From: Globodera rostochiensis
Taxonomy: Eukaryota > Nematoda > Chromadorea > Rhabditida > Heteroderidae
Direction: 5' to 3'
Length of the DNA: 64,000 nt
Assembly (NCBI GenBank): GCA_018350325.1
Contig: JAEVLN010000001.1
Coordinates: 2,841,501 to 2,905,500 of the forward strand
The notes beneath the pieces are model-generated. The model ran no database searches and was not told where the DNA came from. It saw nothing but the letters and a program-made list of their open reading frames with translations. Both the position numbers and the translations under genes were made by a program. Shown here one piece after another: positions 37,916-49,289 of this stretch (positions within the stretch are counted from its first letter, which is position 1; each line of letters begins with the position of its first letter).

Positions 37916-40556
37916 TTGTTGAGGTCGTCGGTGCCCATACCTGCTGGGGTTTGTGGTGAAGTGAGTGAATTTGATGGGGATGAATCACCCCGCCACCGAA
38001 AATTCCATGCCTCTCACTCAAAATCGCTATTCCTTTTCACCAATTCTTCCTCCCAACCCATCGCCTCCTCCGACACTCACTCAATTTCCCCCCCCCCCCC
38101 TCCCACAAAATGTGAGTGGAGTGAAGTGAGTTGAGCGCAATGGTCGCCGTGTCCTCTCCCCCCCCCCTGATGATGTGAAGGGGGGGGGGATTTTGAGAGA
38201 GTTGTCGTTGTCTCATCGACGGCGAATAGTGTGGAGGACTAACCAGCACAGCAGCAGCACATTTTTTGAGGCAGAGCGGTTGAGCACCATCACAGAGCGC
38301 AAACAAATTGACGCCGAAGACGACGACGACGGCTCCCCCCCCCCACCCATTCGTCCCCGCCGATGTCGCGGCAGGGCATTTGCTCACTGGTGGTGGTGGT
38401 GGTGACATTGTCTTGTCAATGAGTGTGGTGTGTGTGTGGAAGAAGAGGGAGGGATCGCTCTAAATCTGTGGAATTGGTTGGAATGGGGGGGGGCGGGGGG
38501 AGGACACTCATCAGGAAGAGGCGGAAGATGGGGGGACGGGGAGGAGATGGATGTGCTTCACTCGGAAATAGCAGCAGATTTGTTCTCTTCTGTGTATGTT
38601 CTTCTTCCTCCCCTCGTTCACCCCCCCCCCCATTCACTGCCTGCTGCTGCTGAACTATCTGAGTGTGCTGGTGGTGGTGGTGGTGTGGAGGACGGACGGG
38701 CAAGAAGACACATCGATGGGGACGAGTTGAGCCAAAGAGGCGAGGGGAGACACTCACTCTGAATGAACGGACCGGGGGGAGCGGGATTGGGGAGGTCCGC
38801 CGCGATGGGCAAAAGGGTTGGGGGGGGGGGGGGGGGGGGAAGGGGTTGACCTTTCCCCCCAATCCGACGACGCCATCCCCCCCCCCCTAACCAATGGCCC
38901 CCCATTTATTCACCCACAAACATTCCCCCCCCCCTCCTCCTCCCCCATCAACCACCACCACCAGTCTTCCTTGTACATCATCATATACACACACAAATCC
39001 TATCTATTCGCGTTTTCTTCCCCTCTCCCCGGCAACCACGACGACCTCGATGGTTGTGGGGATAGGGCTATAACCATCCCTCATCATCCGTCCACATTCC
39101 ATCCCAACAGGCAGAGGGGGAGGTTATGGGGAGCTTCTCCTCTCCTGTCTCCATTTCCCCGACAGCGTTCCGTTCAATGTGTTGATGATACATAGGACAT
39201 GAATTTGCGTTCATTTTCACTCTCGAGCTTAAATACCCAATTTTGGGTTGATTGTTGGAGACCACCGATCCAGATCTGCTGATTGTGGGTGGACCAATGT
39301 ACTACATAACTGCTGATTTTTATGTTGGTTTTTGATCCAAATCAGACCAACTCAGACCCAATGAGGCAACCGACCTAGGCTACCTGATTTTCTCCAGTAT
39401 TTTACTCGGAATTTTTTTTAAAGTTTCTTTGATTCATGCAACCTAAAATCTTGGTTGAATGATCCGCTTTTTCTTGTTTTCATTCAAGATAAGTGTGTCC
39501 AAAAATGGAATTTCCTGTTTAGAAAAAGCATTCAGTTCCTATTTCGTAATCGTTTCGAATACATAATACTTCTGATGGCCACAAACCAAGCATAAATAAC
39601 CAATTCACGGAGTTAATCACCCATTTTCCACCACCGATCAGCTTCAACACTTTCACTTCTTTCCTAACATTCATTATTCATCAGACCTTGTTCATTTTCG
39701 CATTACATATACCCAAGCCGAGCCCCCCCCCCCCACCATATCTTTTCACAATTTCACTTTTTTCACATCCAAAAGCATCACTATCGCTAGCGTTACACAT
39801 ACACCAGTGGAATGGTGAACCGGCAAAATCGAAAATGGGGACCTGAAATTGAGATCAAAAAAAAAATTGCCGTGGAATTGATCAGAAAAAATTAAGACCA
39901 GAAAAAATGCCGATCAGAAGTACTGCTTTAACTCCTGGTCCCATTTAATTGCGCCTTAAAGCATTCGAGTGATATGTTTTTATTTTATTTTATTGACTTT
40001 TTGTCCCAAATTTTTGGCAAAAAGTATCATTAGCAAAATCAAAAAAAAAAAAACAATTTTTTTACTTTTCAAATCTCGTTTTCAATTTTTGAATTCAATT
40101 TCAGCTTAGGCACTAGTTTTTAGGATGCATTTTTCAATGTGTCTGTTATCTGTTTGAGTCCCGAATTTTCGAGATTTTGTTCTTGATGAAAAGCATCGGG
40201 TTTCCATCCAAAAATTCCCAACAAAAAATGTTGCATTGAAAGGTGAAACCTTCTTAAAAAACAAAAAATTTAATGTGCAACTTACTGCCATTACCACTCA
40301 CCCAAATCAATTACACAATTGCCATTTTGATTTGCATAAACATTTTCAGCACTGCATATTCTTTTTTTTTTCTTTCATTTTCTGATCTCGGCACTACACA
40401 AAATCACTTCCCAATCGCACCACACATTCTTCTTCTTCTACACACGCGCTGTGCTGTTCTCTTGGCCACGCAAAAAAAGCAAAACAAATTAACCCGAAAA
40501 AATTGCCTCGCCATAAAAACAACGCGCGCCACACACACAAAAAAGTGTTGGCACTT

Positions 40557-43430
40557 ATGACCAAGGACAACAACAGTTGCTTCATCATCAACGGCGGTGG
40601 CACCACCACCACGACGACGACAGCGCGGTTGGCAAACAGTAACAGCAGTGCCAAAACAACGATGATGGTCAATGCTGTGTCCATGGAGTCGCTGGACTCG
40701 TCCACGTCGGCCACCAACGGTGGCGGCAGTGGCAGTGGTGGGGGAAGTGGAGGCGATGCCTTGGCCCAGGTCTCTGCACAAATCACATTGGCAATTAGCA
40801 AATTTCATGAACGGAAATGCGATTTTGCATTTCCAAAGTCCCAGATGACTTGAAATTTTGATAATAAAAAATTTTTTTGTTTACAATAGTTGAAATTTTT
40901 GGGTTTCCGTGCTTCATGTTTTTAATTTGCTAATTTTCAGGTGCGCACATTGTTTGTGTCTGGCCTTCCGGCGGACGTGAAGGCACGCGAGCTGTACCTG
41001 CTCTTCCGTTCTTGTTCCGGTTACGAGTCGTGCCAACTGAAATTGACGCAGTCTGGCAAGAATGGCACCGCCATGTCGTCATCTATCGTCAATTCAGTGG
41101 TTACTATTATTTGAATTTTATAAAAATTTGATCAATATTTTCAGAATTTTTAAGAAATTTGATCGGTATTTCAGAATTTTTAAGAAATTTGATCGGTATT
41201 TTTCAGAATTTAAGCAAAAAGTTTTTTTTTTGTATTTTTGCACTAAATTTGTTTGAACAATTCTTCAGGGGAAGGGCAACAACACACCGGTTGGCTTTGT
41301 CACATTCGCCACGCGGGCGGACGCGGAGACGGCGAAGCGCGAGTTGGAGGGCGTCAAGTTCGACCCGGAGTTGGCACAGACCATCCGGCTTGAGTTCGCG
41401 CGGTCAAATACCAAGGTTTTTGTTTGCTGAAAATTTATATTGAAAGGGCTTTTTCAGTTCCTTTAAATCTAAAAAACGACAAAGGCATGTCCTGAAGTTT
41501 GGGAGGGGGCGGGCGTTAAATTTTTTTTGGAGATTGAACGATGTTTGTAAGAAAAATGCTCTAAATTTTAGCGATTTGGATATCTTATATTTTTGAGATT
41601 CCTCCTGGTTTAGCCCTTTGTAATCCGACATATTGGACATATACCAAAAAAAAAAAAATTTTTTTTTTTTAAATTTTTTAATTTTTTTTGTTGTTGTTGT
41701 TTTTAGGTCACCAAGCCCAGCAAGCAGTCTTCCCCGACCAACCATCAGCACATTTCGACAGCCATTCTCCCACCACCGGTGCCGCTCGTCTCGACGCATC
41801 ACCACCACCACAACTCGGTGGTGGCCGCCCAACAACAATTGGCCGCCATTCAACAGCAACAGGTTTTGGACGAGCTCTTTTTTAGGGGCTCCAAAAAATG
41901 GAGTTTTTTTGCAACTCTTCAAACTCATCGAAATGTCTAAAAATTAAGGATGTTTTTTTGTAGAAAGAATTGGTCATTTCTGAGTAGGGGAGTGGGAACT
42001 CATCTCTAGAATTGAGCTTTTTGGTCCAATTTTTGGGAAATTGTTGTTATCTCTAACTTTTGTTTCTTCATTCAATTTTTAATTGGGTTAATAAATTCGA
42101 TTCTGAAAATGTTTACAATTTCATGCAAAAAATGGCACACCGCCTTTTTAATTGCAGCAACTGGCCGCCGTTGCATCCGTTTTGCTCAATCACCACCATC
42201 CCCATCATCATCATGACTCGGCGGTGCCAAGTGGCGTCGGTGTTGGTGACACTTCGCCGAACAGTTTGGCGGCGGCGCAACATCAACAACAGTTACTGCT
42301 TGCGGCGATGACAGCCGCCTCGGCGCCGGACCAAAAACTGCAGCAGCCGTTGCTGAACCATTTACTTGCCACGTCGGTTGGTGCTGGTGGTGGCGGTGGC
42401 TGCGGCGATATTCAACAACAGTTTGCCACGCTTGCGGCACTAAACGGAATCGGTGGAGGTCCGGGTACTGTCGGGACTCCGGGGGTGTGTTTTCCACAGC
42501 CTATTACGTAAATTTTTGCAGGGTCGACCCCGTCCAACTCGTTGGCCGCCGCACTGCATCAGCAACAGCTTGTCCAGCAACTGCTTCAGCAGCCCGGTGT
42601 ACTGCTCGGCGCTGCCGGCGGTGGTTTACATAATGGCAATGCACAACTGCTGACCGCTTTGGCTGTTGCTCAGCAGCCGCAGCAGTTCAACAGCAACGGA
42701 TTTGGCGCCCATCCAGCGTAAGACACCCAAAAAATGTTTAATTGGTTTTCATATTTTTGAAGAGGTGGCGAGTTTCAGATTTTTTTTTTTCCATTTTTTG
42801 GTATTTAATTTTGGTAACTCTTCGCAGGCATCAGCATTGGTCATCGCCGTCGTCGGCAGCAGCAGTCGCATCATCGTCCGCAAATTTGCCATCACACAGC
42901 GGCAGTGGGTCGTCTGCATTGGCGCCTCCATGTTCAACCATTTTCATTGGCAACCTGGGCTCAATGGCCAGCAGCCAGCCAAACGTGGTGGAGGAGGAGT
43001 TGAGGAGGTACACAAATTAATAAATTTTTGTCTTTTTTCAAATTTAATAAAAAAAACTGCAGTTTGTTCGCCATGTTTCCGGGCTTCTGCAGAATGCGAA
43101 TGCATACCAAGGTTGGTTGGTTTCCAAATTTTTGTCTTTAAGTCAGAATTCAATTTAATAATGTTCTCCCCAAAGGGTGGCGGTCCGGTGGCATTTGTGG
43201 AGTTTGGTGACATTGCGCAAGCGAGCGCGGCACTGCAGGCCATGCAGGGCTACGCGTTGGTCAGCGCTGCAGGCGCCGCCAACGGCGGCATTCGCATTGA
43301 GTTTGCCAAGACGCGCATGGGCGACACGTCGCAGTTGGCGTCCTCCGCCTCGGCATTTGCGCCAAACTGCGCGCAGCAACAGAAGGGGGGCGAGGATCAG
43401 AAACATCACCACCACTTTTCTCAGCGTTAA
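40557..43430 (+). CDS. mec-8: MEC-8 / RBPMS family RNA-binding protein (two RRMs)
   Basis: In C. elegans MEC-8 controls alternative splicing in touch neurons and epidermis. Exons in frame, 552 aa: 40557-40769, 40941-41096, 41269-41415, 41707-41862, 42158-42464, 42522-42717, 42828-43007, 43063-43111, 43176-43430. RRM1 starts [23 protein letters not shown] and continues with VGFVTF, FDPEL and [11 protein letters not shown], the RBPMS signature. A long Gln/His/Ala-rich linker follows. RRM2 has [23 protein letters not shown] and [13 protein letters not shown]. The C-terminus ends HHHHFSQR. The donor of exon 2 could be 41087 or 41096, both in phase. An in-frame ATG also lies at 40503. Unit B duplication begins inside exon 6 of this gene. 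AATAAA occurs near 43500. Confidence 0.92.
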
Positions 43431-43650
43431 TTACCTTCTTTTTTGTATGTCAAACATCAAGATTTTTGATCGGAATTTAATAATTTACTTTGGACATAAT
43501 AAAAACGTTCTTAAGGCTCGGGATTAATTCGATTTTTGGGGAGGGGAGTAAAACTCGTAAAAAATGTTAGAATTGTAAATTTTATGTCGAACGTGCAAAA
43601 AAACATCAATGGTACCAGGTAAAAACAAATATGGGCAACAATTATGTCTT

Positions 43651-46039
43651 CTACTTCCGTCCTCCTCGGTCCGTCTCCAGAAATTGTCGGTACTTCTCGC
43701 GCAGCACGCGGAACGCGTCCATGTCCGCGTACGGCAGACGCGTCACCGGGTCAATGTAACGGGCCGGTTGTCCACTAATTGCACAGACGCGGAACTCCCG
43801 TCGTTTTGGCCTTTAAAAGCATGGGGGATGTTTTGTCCAATCAAAAAAAAACAGAATTTTGCCATCATATCAAAAAAACATTTTTTAATTTAATTCCACT
43901 CTCTTTACGCTCGAATAAATTAATGAAATTTAAAAACGAACTTTGGAAAGCACTGCTCGGCTGGCGGCGGTTCGGGCAAAAATGTAATGCAATGCAATCC
44001 GTCTGATGTCCACAGCTCGCGCGCACGCGGGCCCTCCAACGCGCGTCGTTGCACCGGCTTTTGATGACGCCGCTTGCGTTCCAATTCCATGTCTTCGAAG
44101 CGCTTCAACGATGCGATGTTCATCACGGCCTTGAAGATTGGAATTTTGCACACACAAGTTTTATTTTTAATCAGAAAAAACATTCGGTGTGCCCTCAAAT
44201 CTCATAATCCATTTGCCCAAAATTCACTCGCCAATGTGTAAAAGGCTAAACCTTAAAGGTCCCCATTCTTCCACAAATTGGATGAGTTCATCTGGCTCCG
44301 TTTGTTAATGTTTTCATCATTGGGTACAAAACAAGCATTTCGAGAAAAACATTTTTTAAAAATCGATAAAACAAAAAAATTTAAAGAAAAAATCAGTAAA
44401 AAACCGTTTGTTTCGCTTCCTCCAATCGTTGCCGTTGCGTTTTTGGATCGCACGCATTCTCCGGCACTGCCATCCGATTGATACGCGCAATAGCCCAATT
44501 TTTGTTGCGCTCCAACAAACGCTTTTGGTTTAGCCGCTGCAGAAATAAATTGGGGAATTTATTATATTATAAATCATGCGCTCTCAAAACAAAAAAATTT
44601 TTTTTGGGGGGGGGGGGCAAAGCCAAAAAAAAAGTTGACGCTTAGGGGTGCAATTTGGGTTTTATATATTAGGGTTCTATTTTCGGTAAATTTTTTTACA
44701 GAATTTTATCTTTTTGTTGAAACAATTGTAAAATATTCAAAAAAAATTGCCGACTTTTGAAGTTTCAAGTTTTTTTTGTTGAGAATTCTGCTTTATCAAA
44801 TACGCAAATTCGACACACCTTTCGTCGCCGCTCAATTTGTTCCGGATCCTCCTCCACCGGCGCGGCGTCGTCTCCCTCGTCCTCGTCCCTGTCAAAATCG
44901 GAGTCCACTTCCGCTTCCTCCTCGTCCGACGAATGAGGCGGCGACTCAAAGTCTTCGTCCTGTTCACCCTAATAGAAAAAATCCACTAAAACGAAAAAAT
45001 TATTTTGTTAAAGCGTTTAGCCTCTTACGTACTGGCCAAGGGCGGAGCCAGGAATTTTTTTCGGGGGTGGGGCTCGATCCAAAAGTCGATTCTTAGGGGT
45101 GTAATTTGGTCCAAAAATTACAAAATTTGAAAAAAAGGGTCCCCACTTTGGTTTTTTTCTCCCAAAAAAATTTTCGGGGGGGGGGGGCGAGCCCCACTGC
45201 CCCTCCCCCCTGGCTCCGTCCATGGTACTGGCAACAACAAAAAAAAGAATACGCAGAGTTCCCATGCCTAGAAATTTGCCACTTTTTAAATTATCAATTT
45301 TTAACAACAAAAAAAAAACCTCTCCAAATCCGCCATAGACAGTGCCGTAAAAATCGTCGTCGACCTCATTCATTTGCTGTGCCATCAGTTCGGCCATTTT
45401 GCGCCCGGCATTCGGCCGCCGCGCTCGCGTTAAGGCCAGCGCTTCCGGAAGAGGCGCTTCAATTTTCAAATAACTTTTTTCGTTATAATTTCTTTTTCAA
45501 ATTTAACAAAATCAAACATTTTTGGTAATAGTTCGGTTTGTAACCCTCCCCCCCCCCATTTTTGAAAAAAACAAATGTTTTTTTTCTAATTCGCCAAATA
45601 GGCGTTCCTAGTGGTATTCGGGGGGCGTAGAATCCGAATCTGACCCCGGATTCGACCTATTTCGAACCACTGACCCGAATTCGAACATAAAATTATTCAT
45701 TTTTTGCAAAACAATAGGGTCCCCCCTATGGGTTTTTTGTCAAAAAATTTCGGCGGGGTGGGGGGCCTGGCACCCTCTGGCTACGGCCCTGTCCATAGAA
45801 ACACCGTTTTATCGACTTAAAATTCTTTCAAAAATGGTGGGGGGGGGGGGGGGTACAAACCGAACTATCGCGTTAAATTTTCCGCAATTTCACTAACCTG
45901 TAACAAGTTCATCATCTGTGGTAGTCGTCTCCTCCTCCTCCTCCATCTCCAAATTGCTGACCATTCGCGCCCTTTTTGCTGCCGATCCCTGATCGGAGGT
46001 GGAAGGCAACGGACTGCCGCTGTTTGTCTCTTCCGTCAT
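43651..46039 (-). CDS. YL1 / VPS72 homologue, copy A
   Basis: YL1 is the H2A.Z-H2B binding subunit of SRCAP/SWR1 and TIP60 chromatin-remodelling complexes. Six exons, 302 aa: 46039-45898, 45456-45320, 44968-44819, 44536-44405, 44129-43942, 43810-43651. The N-terminal part has the YL1 block NEVDDDFYGTVYGGFGE followed by an acidic stretch (EEEAEVDSDFDRDE) that in the family binds H2A.Z. The C-terminal YL1_C domain reads VCAISGQPARYIDPVTRLPYA, then DAFRVLREKY. Exon 2 is assigned to an acceptor that gives an open frame (GAAG before CGCC). Convergent with mec-8, 220 bp between stops. Intron 2 carries a hAT-like MITE not present in copy B. Confidence 0.9.
45037..45224. mobile_element. hAT-like MITE, 188 bp, with empty site in unit B
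   Basis: Flanked by GTACTGGC on both sides (45029-45036 and 45225-45232). Ends CAAGGGCGGAGCCAGG and, inverted, CATGGACGGAGCCAGG match at 14 of 16 positions. Unit B at about 57503-57512 has a single GTACTGGC and no insert. 8-bp TSDs and CA-starting ends are hAT features. Confidence 0.9.
45720..45800. mobile_element. Possible MITE end in YL1 intron 1 (both copies)
   Basis: Minus strand reads ATGGACAGGGCCGTAGCCAGAG, like the CAGGG(G/C)CGTAGCCAG ends of hAT MITEs. It is also present in unit B (about 58025-58105), so it predates the duplication. The other end was not delimited. Confidence 0.45.
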
Positions 46040-46218
46040 TCAATTTAATAAATAAATTGCCTATAAAATCCAGATTATACGAGTGTTTAGAATGAGAGGG
46101 AACAAGTTTGGGAGGAGGAAAACTAGAGGTAAAAATTGAGTTTACGTAAGTCGCTAAAATCCGCTAAATCAAACACCAATCAACTCCTCTCTAAGCCTAA
46201 CGCACGAATGGCGCCGTA

Positions 46219-46400
46219 TCCTCCGCCTCGGCATTTGCGCCAAACTGCGCGCAGCAACAGAAGGGGAGCGAGGATCAGAAACATCACCACCACTTTTCTC
46301 AGCGTTAATTACCTTGTCATTCTTATGTCAAACATCGAGATTTGATTGGATACAAATTTGATAATTTACTTTGGTCATAATAAATACATTCTCAATTCGT
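46219..46400 (+). pseudogene. Third copy of mec-8 3' end
   Basis: Repeats the last codons of mec-8 ([16 protein letters not shown] to FSQR and stop at 46306-46308) plus about 90 bp of 3' flank, with GTTTGAC-type and CATAATAAA words kept. The flank resembles the unit B copy (AATTCGT..CGAACAT) more than unit A. No upstream exon, so non-coding by itself. Confidence 0.85.
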
Positions 46401-46529
46401 CCGAACATATTCATTTTGAGGAATTACGGTCTGACATATCGGGACATGGACTTGATTTTGGGCATATTTTTTAGGGTTGATTTGACGCGGGGAGAATCAG
46501 TAAACTTTTGCATTGTAGTCGAAATGAGG

Positions 46530-48795
46530 TCACTCCATGGATTCATCTGCCCCCGCTGGAACGGCTGCCTGCTCAAGCGCGGAAATGCGTGGGATGACGG
46601 CGTTGGTGAGTATGTGCGAAAATTCAATGAGTCTCGTATCCAGGTTGGCGAATCTCGTATCCATGTTGTTCGATAGAGTCGCCACGTTGGCAGTTAGAGT
46701 CGCCACGTTGGCAGTCAGAGTTGTCAAATCTTGCTCAATCACGGAAATGCGCGGGGTGAGGCGTTGCAGATCCTCCGAGATTTTCCATATGTTGTGTATC
46801 AGGAGCAGCAGCAGCCCGGCAACTGTCATTCCGAGGCAACAAAGCGTCGCGTTGAGCGCCAGCCAAAACAGCAGCCCATCGTATCGGGAGGCTTGAATTG
46901 CGGAAGCGATGCGTTTCTCCAGCACGTCACTGGTTGCTATTGCCGTGTGAACCTCGCCCAAAACAAGTGATGTCTTGAAGTCGGTGTACTCCTAAAATTA
47001 CGGACTCCTGTTACGTCCGAATACTGTTTAATAAATTCGCACCTTAAAAGTCATTGGAACATTGGTCTTGGCGTCCGCCGGACTGTTGGGCTCCCCTGAC
47101 TGAGCCGAGCATGTGGTTGTCTACAATTTTTTTTTTGTTATACATTGTTAACAAACTCTTGTCGTCTGACCAGAAACAGAAAAAGCACTGCCAAGATAAA
47201 ACAACCGCGCTTTAACCGCGCGTCAACGCGTCTGGTGACCACATTATTGTACACGCGCAGAAAGCCGGTCTGCAGAACGCCCACAAACAGTGCGATCGCC
47301 TCGGGCGAAAAACCAACAACCTAAGGGCAAAATTGCAACATTTATTAAACTAATGTAAAAATTCTTTTAGGAATTCCATACCCAATAAAAATTTCGGCAC
47401 AAAATTAATGCAAAAAAAACCTTTTTGTTGTCGTTTATAAGAATTTTTCAGGAATTCCAGTCCTCCCAAAAATTCCAACACAAAATTCGGAAAAACAAAC
47501 TTTTTGCTCCCATTTCACACCAACCAAGCGTGGGTAGACAAAGAAGCAGCTGAACTGGCTCGCCTCGGTGAGAAACACGATGGCACACAGGCGCAACACG
47601 GTCAGATGATCGCGCAAAAAGCGCAGCACAAACAGTGGGTCTTTGCCTTTGATTTTCAGAAGCGAAACTGAACACAAATTGGGTGTATATTGGCAATTTT
47701 TGCCCTGACAGCTTCCACAACCTCTGCCTGAGGCGGAATGCCCTGCAGCGCCGCCGTCGCTGCATTCCCCACCGGCGAACGGCTTCAGTGACTCGGGCAC
47801 GCACACCGCAATGAACAGCATGTCCAGCGCAGAAATGCAAGTTGCTAGCAGTACAACCGCGTTCTCGGAATACACACTGCTCAGGTAGGCTCCCAGCGCC
47901 TATAAAAAGAAACATTTTGTTGACTCTTAGATCAATTTTCGAGCGATGCGCAAAAATGGTTCAAAATTTGATTGAAAATTCGTTACAAACAAAAATTTAA
48001 GAAATGTATTTGTAAGGACTTTACGAGCGATGTTACCAGCGAGGCGGTAAACGTGGCGATCAGCCTGCACTCGGTTCCCCGCTCGTGCCGTTCCGTAGAG
48101 TTCGCCACGTAGGCAAACACGACGCTGAACGTGACGGAAAACAGTCCGCTCAGGATGAACAGCGTGAAATACCACCTAGAAATTGGCAAAAAAAAAAATT
48201 TAAAAAATAGCGATGTGTGTGTGTGTATATCAAAATGCCACAAATTTTCAGTACAAAACATCACCAGGACAGGCACGGAATGAAGGAGACACACGCGCAA
48301 AAAACCGTCAACAAGAGGAACGGCATCCGTCCACAAACATATCCGGTCAACAGCGAGCTGAGGAAGCAGAGAATGCCCTAAAAAACAAAAAATGTTGATC
48401 TCTGCTTTTTCAAGGATTTGGGGCATGAAAAATGGTCCAAAAACTGAAAAAGCACACCGCCGCCAAATTGTTGGAGCCGGGCTGACCGCCTGGCAACACA
48501 ACAGCCACGTACTGCTCGCCGAGCACGTCCTTGGACAGCGAGTCCACGTGCAGATTCGCCTTGCGCGCCAACTCAATTTGAGGCCGATCCTGTGCGCAAA
48601 AAAAAGTGGCAAATTTTCAGTGTCCAAATTTCCCGTCCAAAATCAGGCAAGTTTTTGTGATCAAAAAAAGCCAAAAATTAGTTTTATGGCCAACTTTCTT
48701 AATAAAAAACATCAAAATTCTCCCTTTGTTTATTGCCCAAAAAAATTGGTTCAGCACGCTTCTCACCTGCAGCCCGGCAATGGTCACATCAACGC
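46530..48795 (-). CDS. Chimeric gene: DJ-1 exons + partial MFSD14-like transporter + TM/coiled-coil tail
   Basis: Exon chain 5' to 3', all phases compatible: 48795-48767 (GVDVTIAGLQ, DJ-1), 48589-48458 (DJ-1: VVLPGGQPGSNNLAA), 48377-48265, 48175-48025, 47899-47525, 47320-47171 (MFSD14/HIAT1-like), 47120-47043, 46991-46530. The MFS part matches MFSD14 from the end of TM1 on: CGRMPFLLLTVF, WWYFTLFILSGLFSVTFSVV, FAYVANSTERHERG, VCVPESL and EASQFSCFFVYPRLVVGFSPE. TM1 and the last helices are missing. The tail has one hydrophobic helix and a coiled coil with tandem LTANVAT repeats, ending DESME. A second intron inside 47525-47899 is possible. No start codon was found for the chain. Either a novel fusion gene or a chain of pseudogene pieces. 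Confidence 0.6.
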
Positions 48796-49289
48796 CTTAA
48801 AAAGCATCGATTTAAATACAAAATGAATAATTATTTAATTATGGCAAGATTGATCACTTTGAGTCGGCCAACCCAATTCCCAAATTCAGCAATTCGTTGT
48901 TCACTCAATTTTACGTTTTAAATTTTAAAAAAGGGGGAAAAATGTCGAATTTCAAACAAACTGCAATTAAAAACATACTCCCCCACCCCGCTTCAGCTAG
49001 AGTAGGATGGGATCGGAATTTTGGGAAAAACCGGGATCGGGATTGAGAAAATTAAAAAACCGGGATTTTATAAAGGCGAAAAATTAATCAAATCCCGGTA
49101 AATCGGCGACTTCAGTACAACCCCGGTCCCGTCCTAATATTGAAAATCCATTAATCTCGTCACGATTGTTGGTTTGTTTTTGTTGTTGTAAATCTAGTGG
49201 GGGGGGGGATTGATTCATTCAGAAGACAAAAAATATGCCCATAGGGCACTGGTACAAATCGGCCCCGGCCCCACCCACTAAGCAAATCG
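48796..49289. other. Spacer between the two DJ-1-derived segments
   Basis: AT-rich with one MITE-like hairpin (49003-49136). I looked for the DJ-1 N-terminal exon (GAEEME-type) and C-terminal helix exon and saw neither. Confidence 0.5.
49003..49136. mobile_element. MITE with TAGGATGGGATCGG ends
   Basis: Starts TAGGATGGGATCGG and ends CCGGTCCCGTCCTA (inverted with two mismatches). The interior has repeated CCGGGAT words. A similar end lies near 15600. Confidence 0.6.

Larger units (their letters stand above)
33001..40556. other. Non-coding region upstream of mec-8
   Basis: Purine-rich GAGAG/GGAGGG stretches, many poly-C/poly-G runs, inverted satellite arms (35280-36120), a foldback (36531-36835) and a minisatellite (37730-37915). 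Long frames here have low-complexity Pro/Gly/Ser translations and no family match. Likely holds the mec-8 promoter and 5' UTR exons, which cannot be placed. Confidence 0.5.

Noticed and set aside
38416..38905. Long Pro/Gly/Ser-rich frames on both strands
   Set aside because: Purine/pyrimidine-biased low-complexity DNA with poly-C runs gives open frames by composition alone.
46537..46896. Plus-strand 119-codon frame
   Set aside because: It is antisense to the coiled-coil exon, whose heptad pattern and splice sites support the minus strand.
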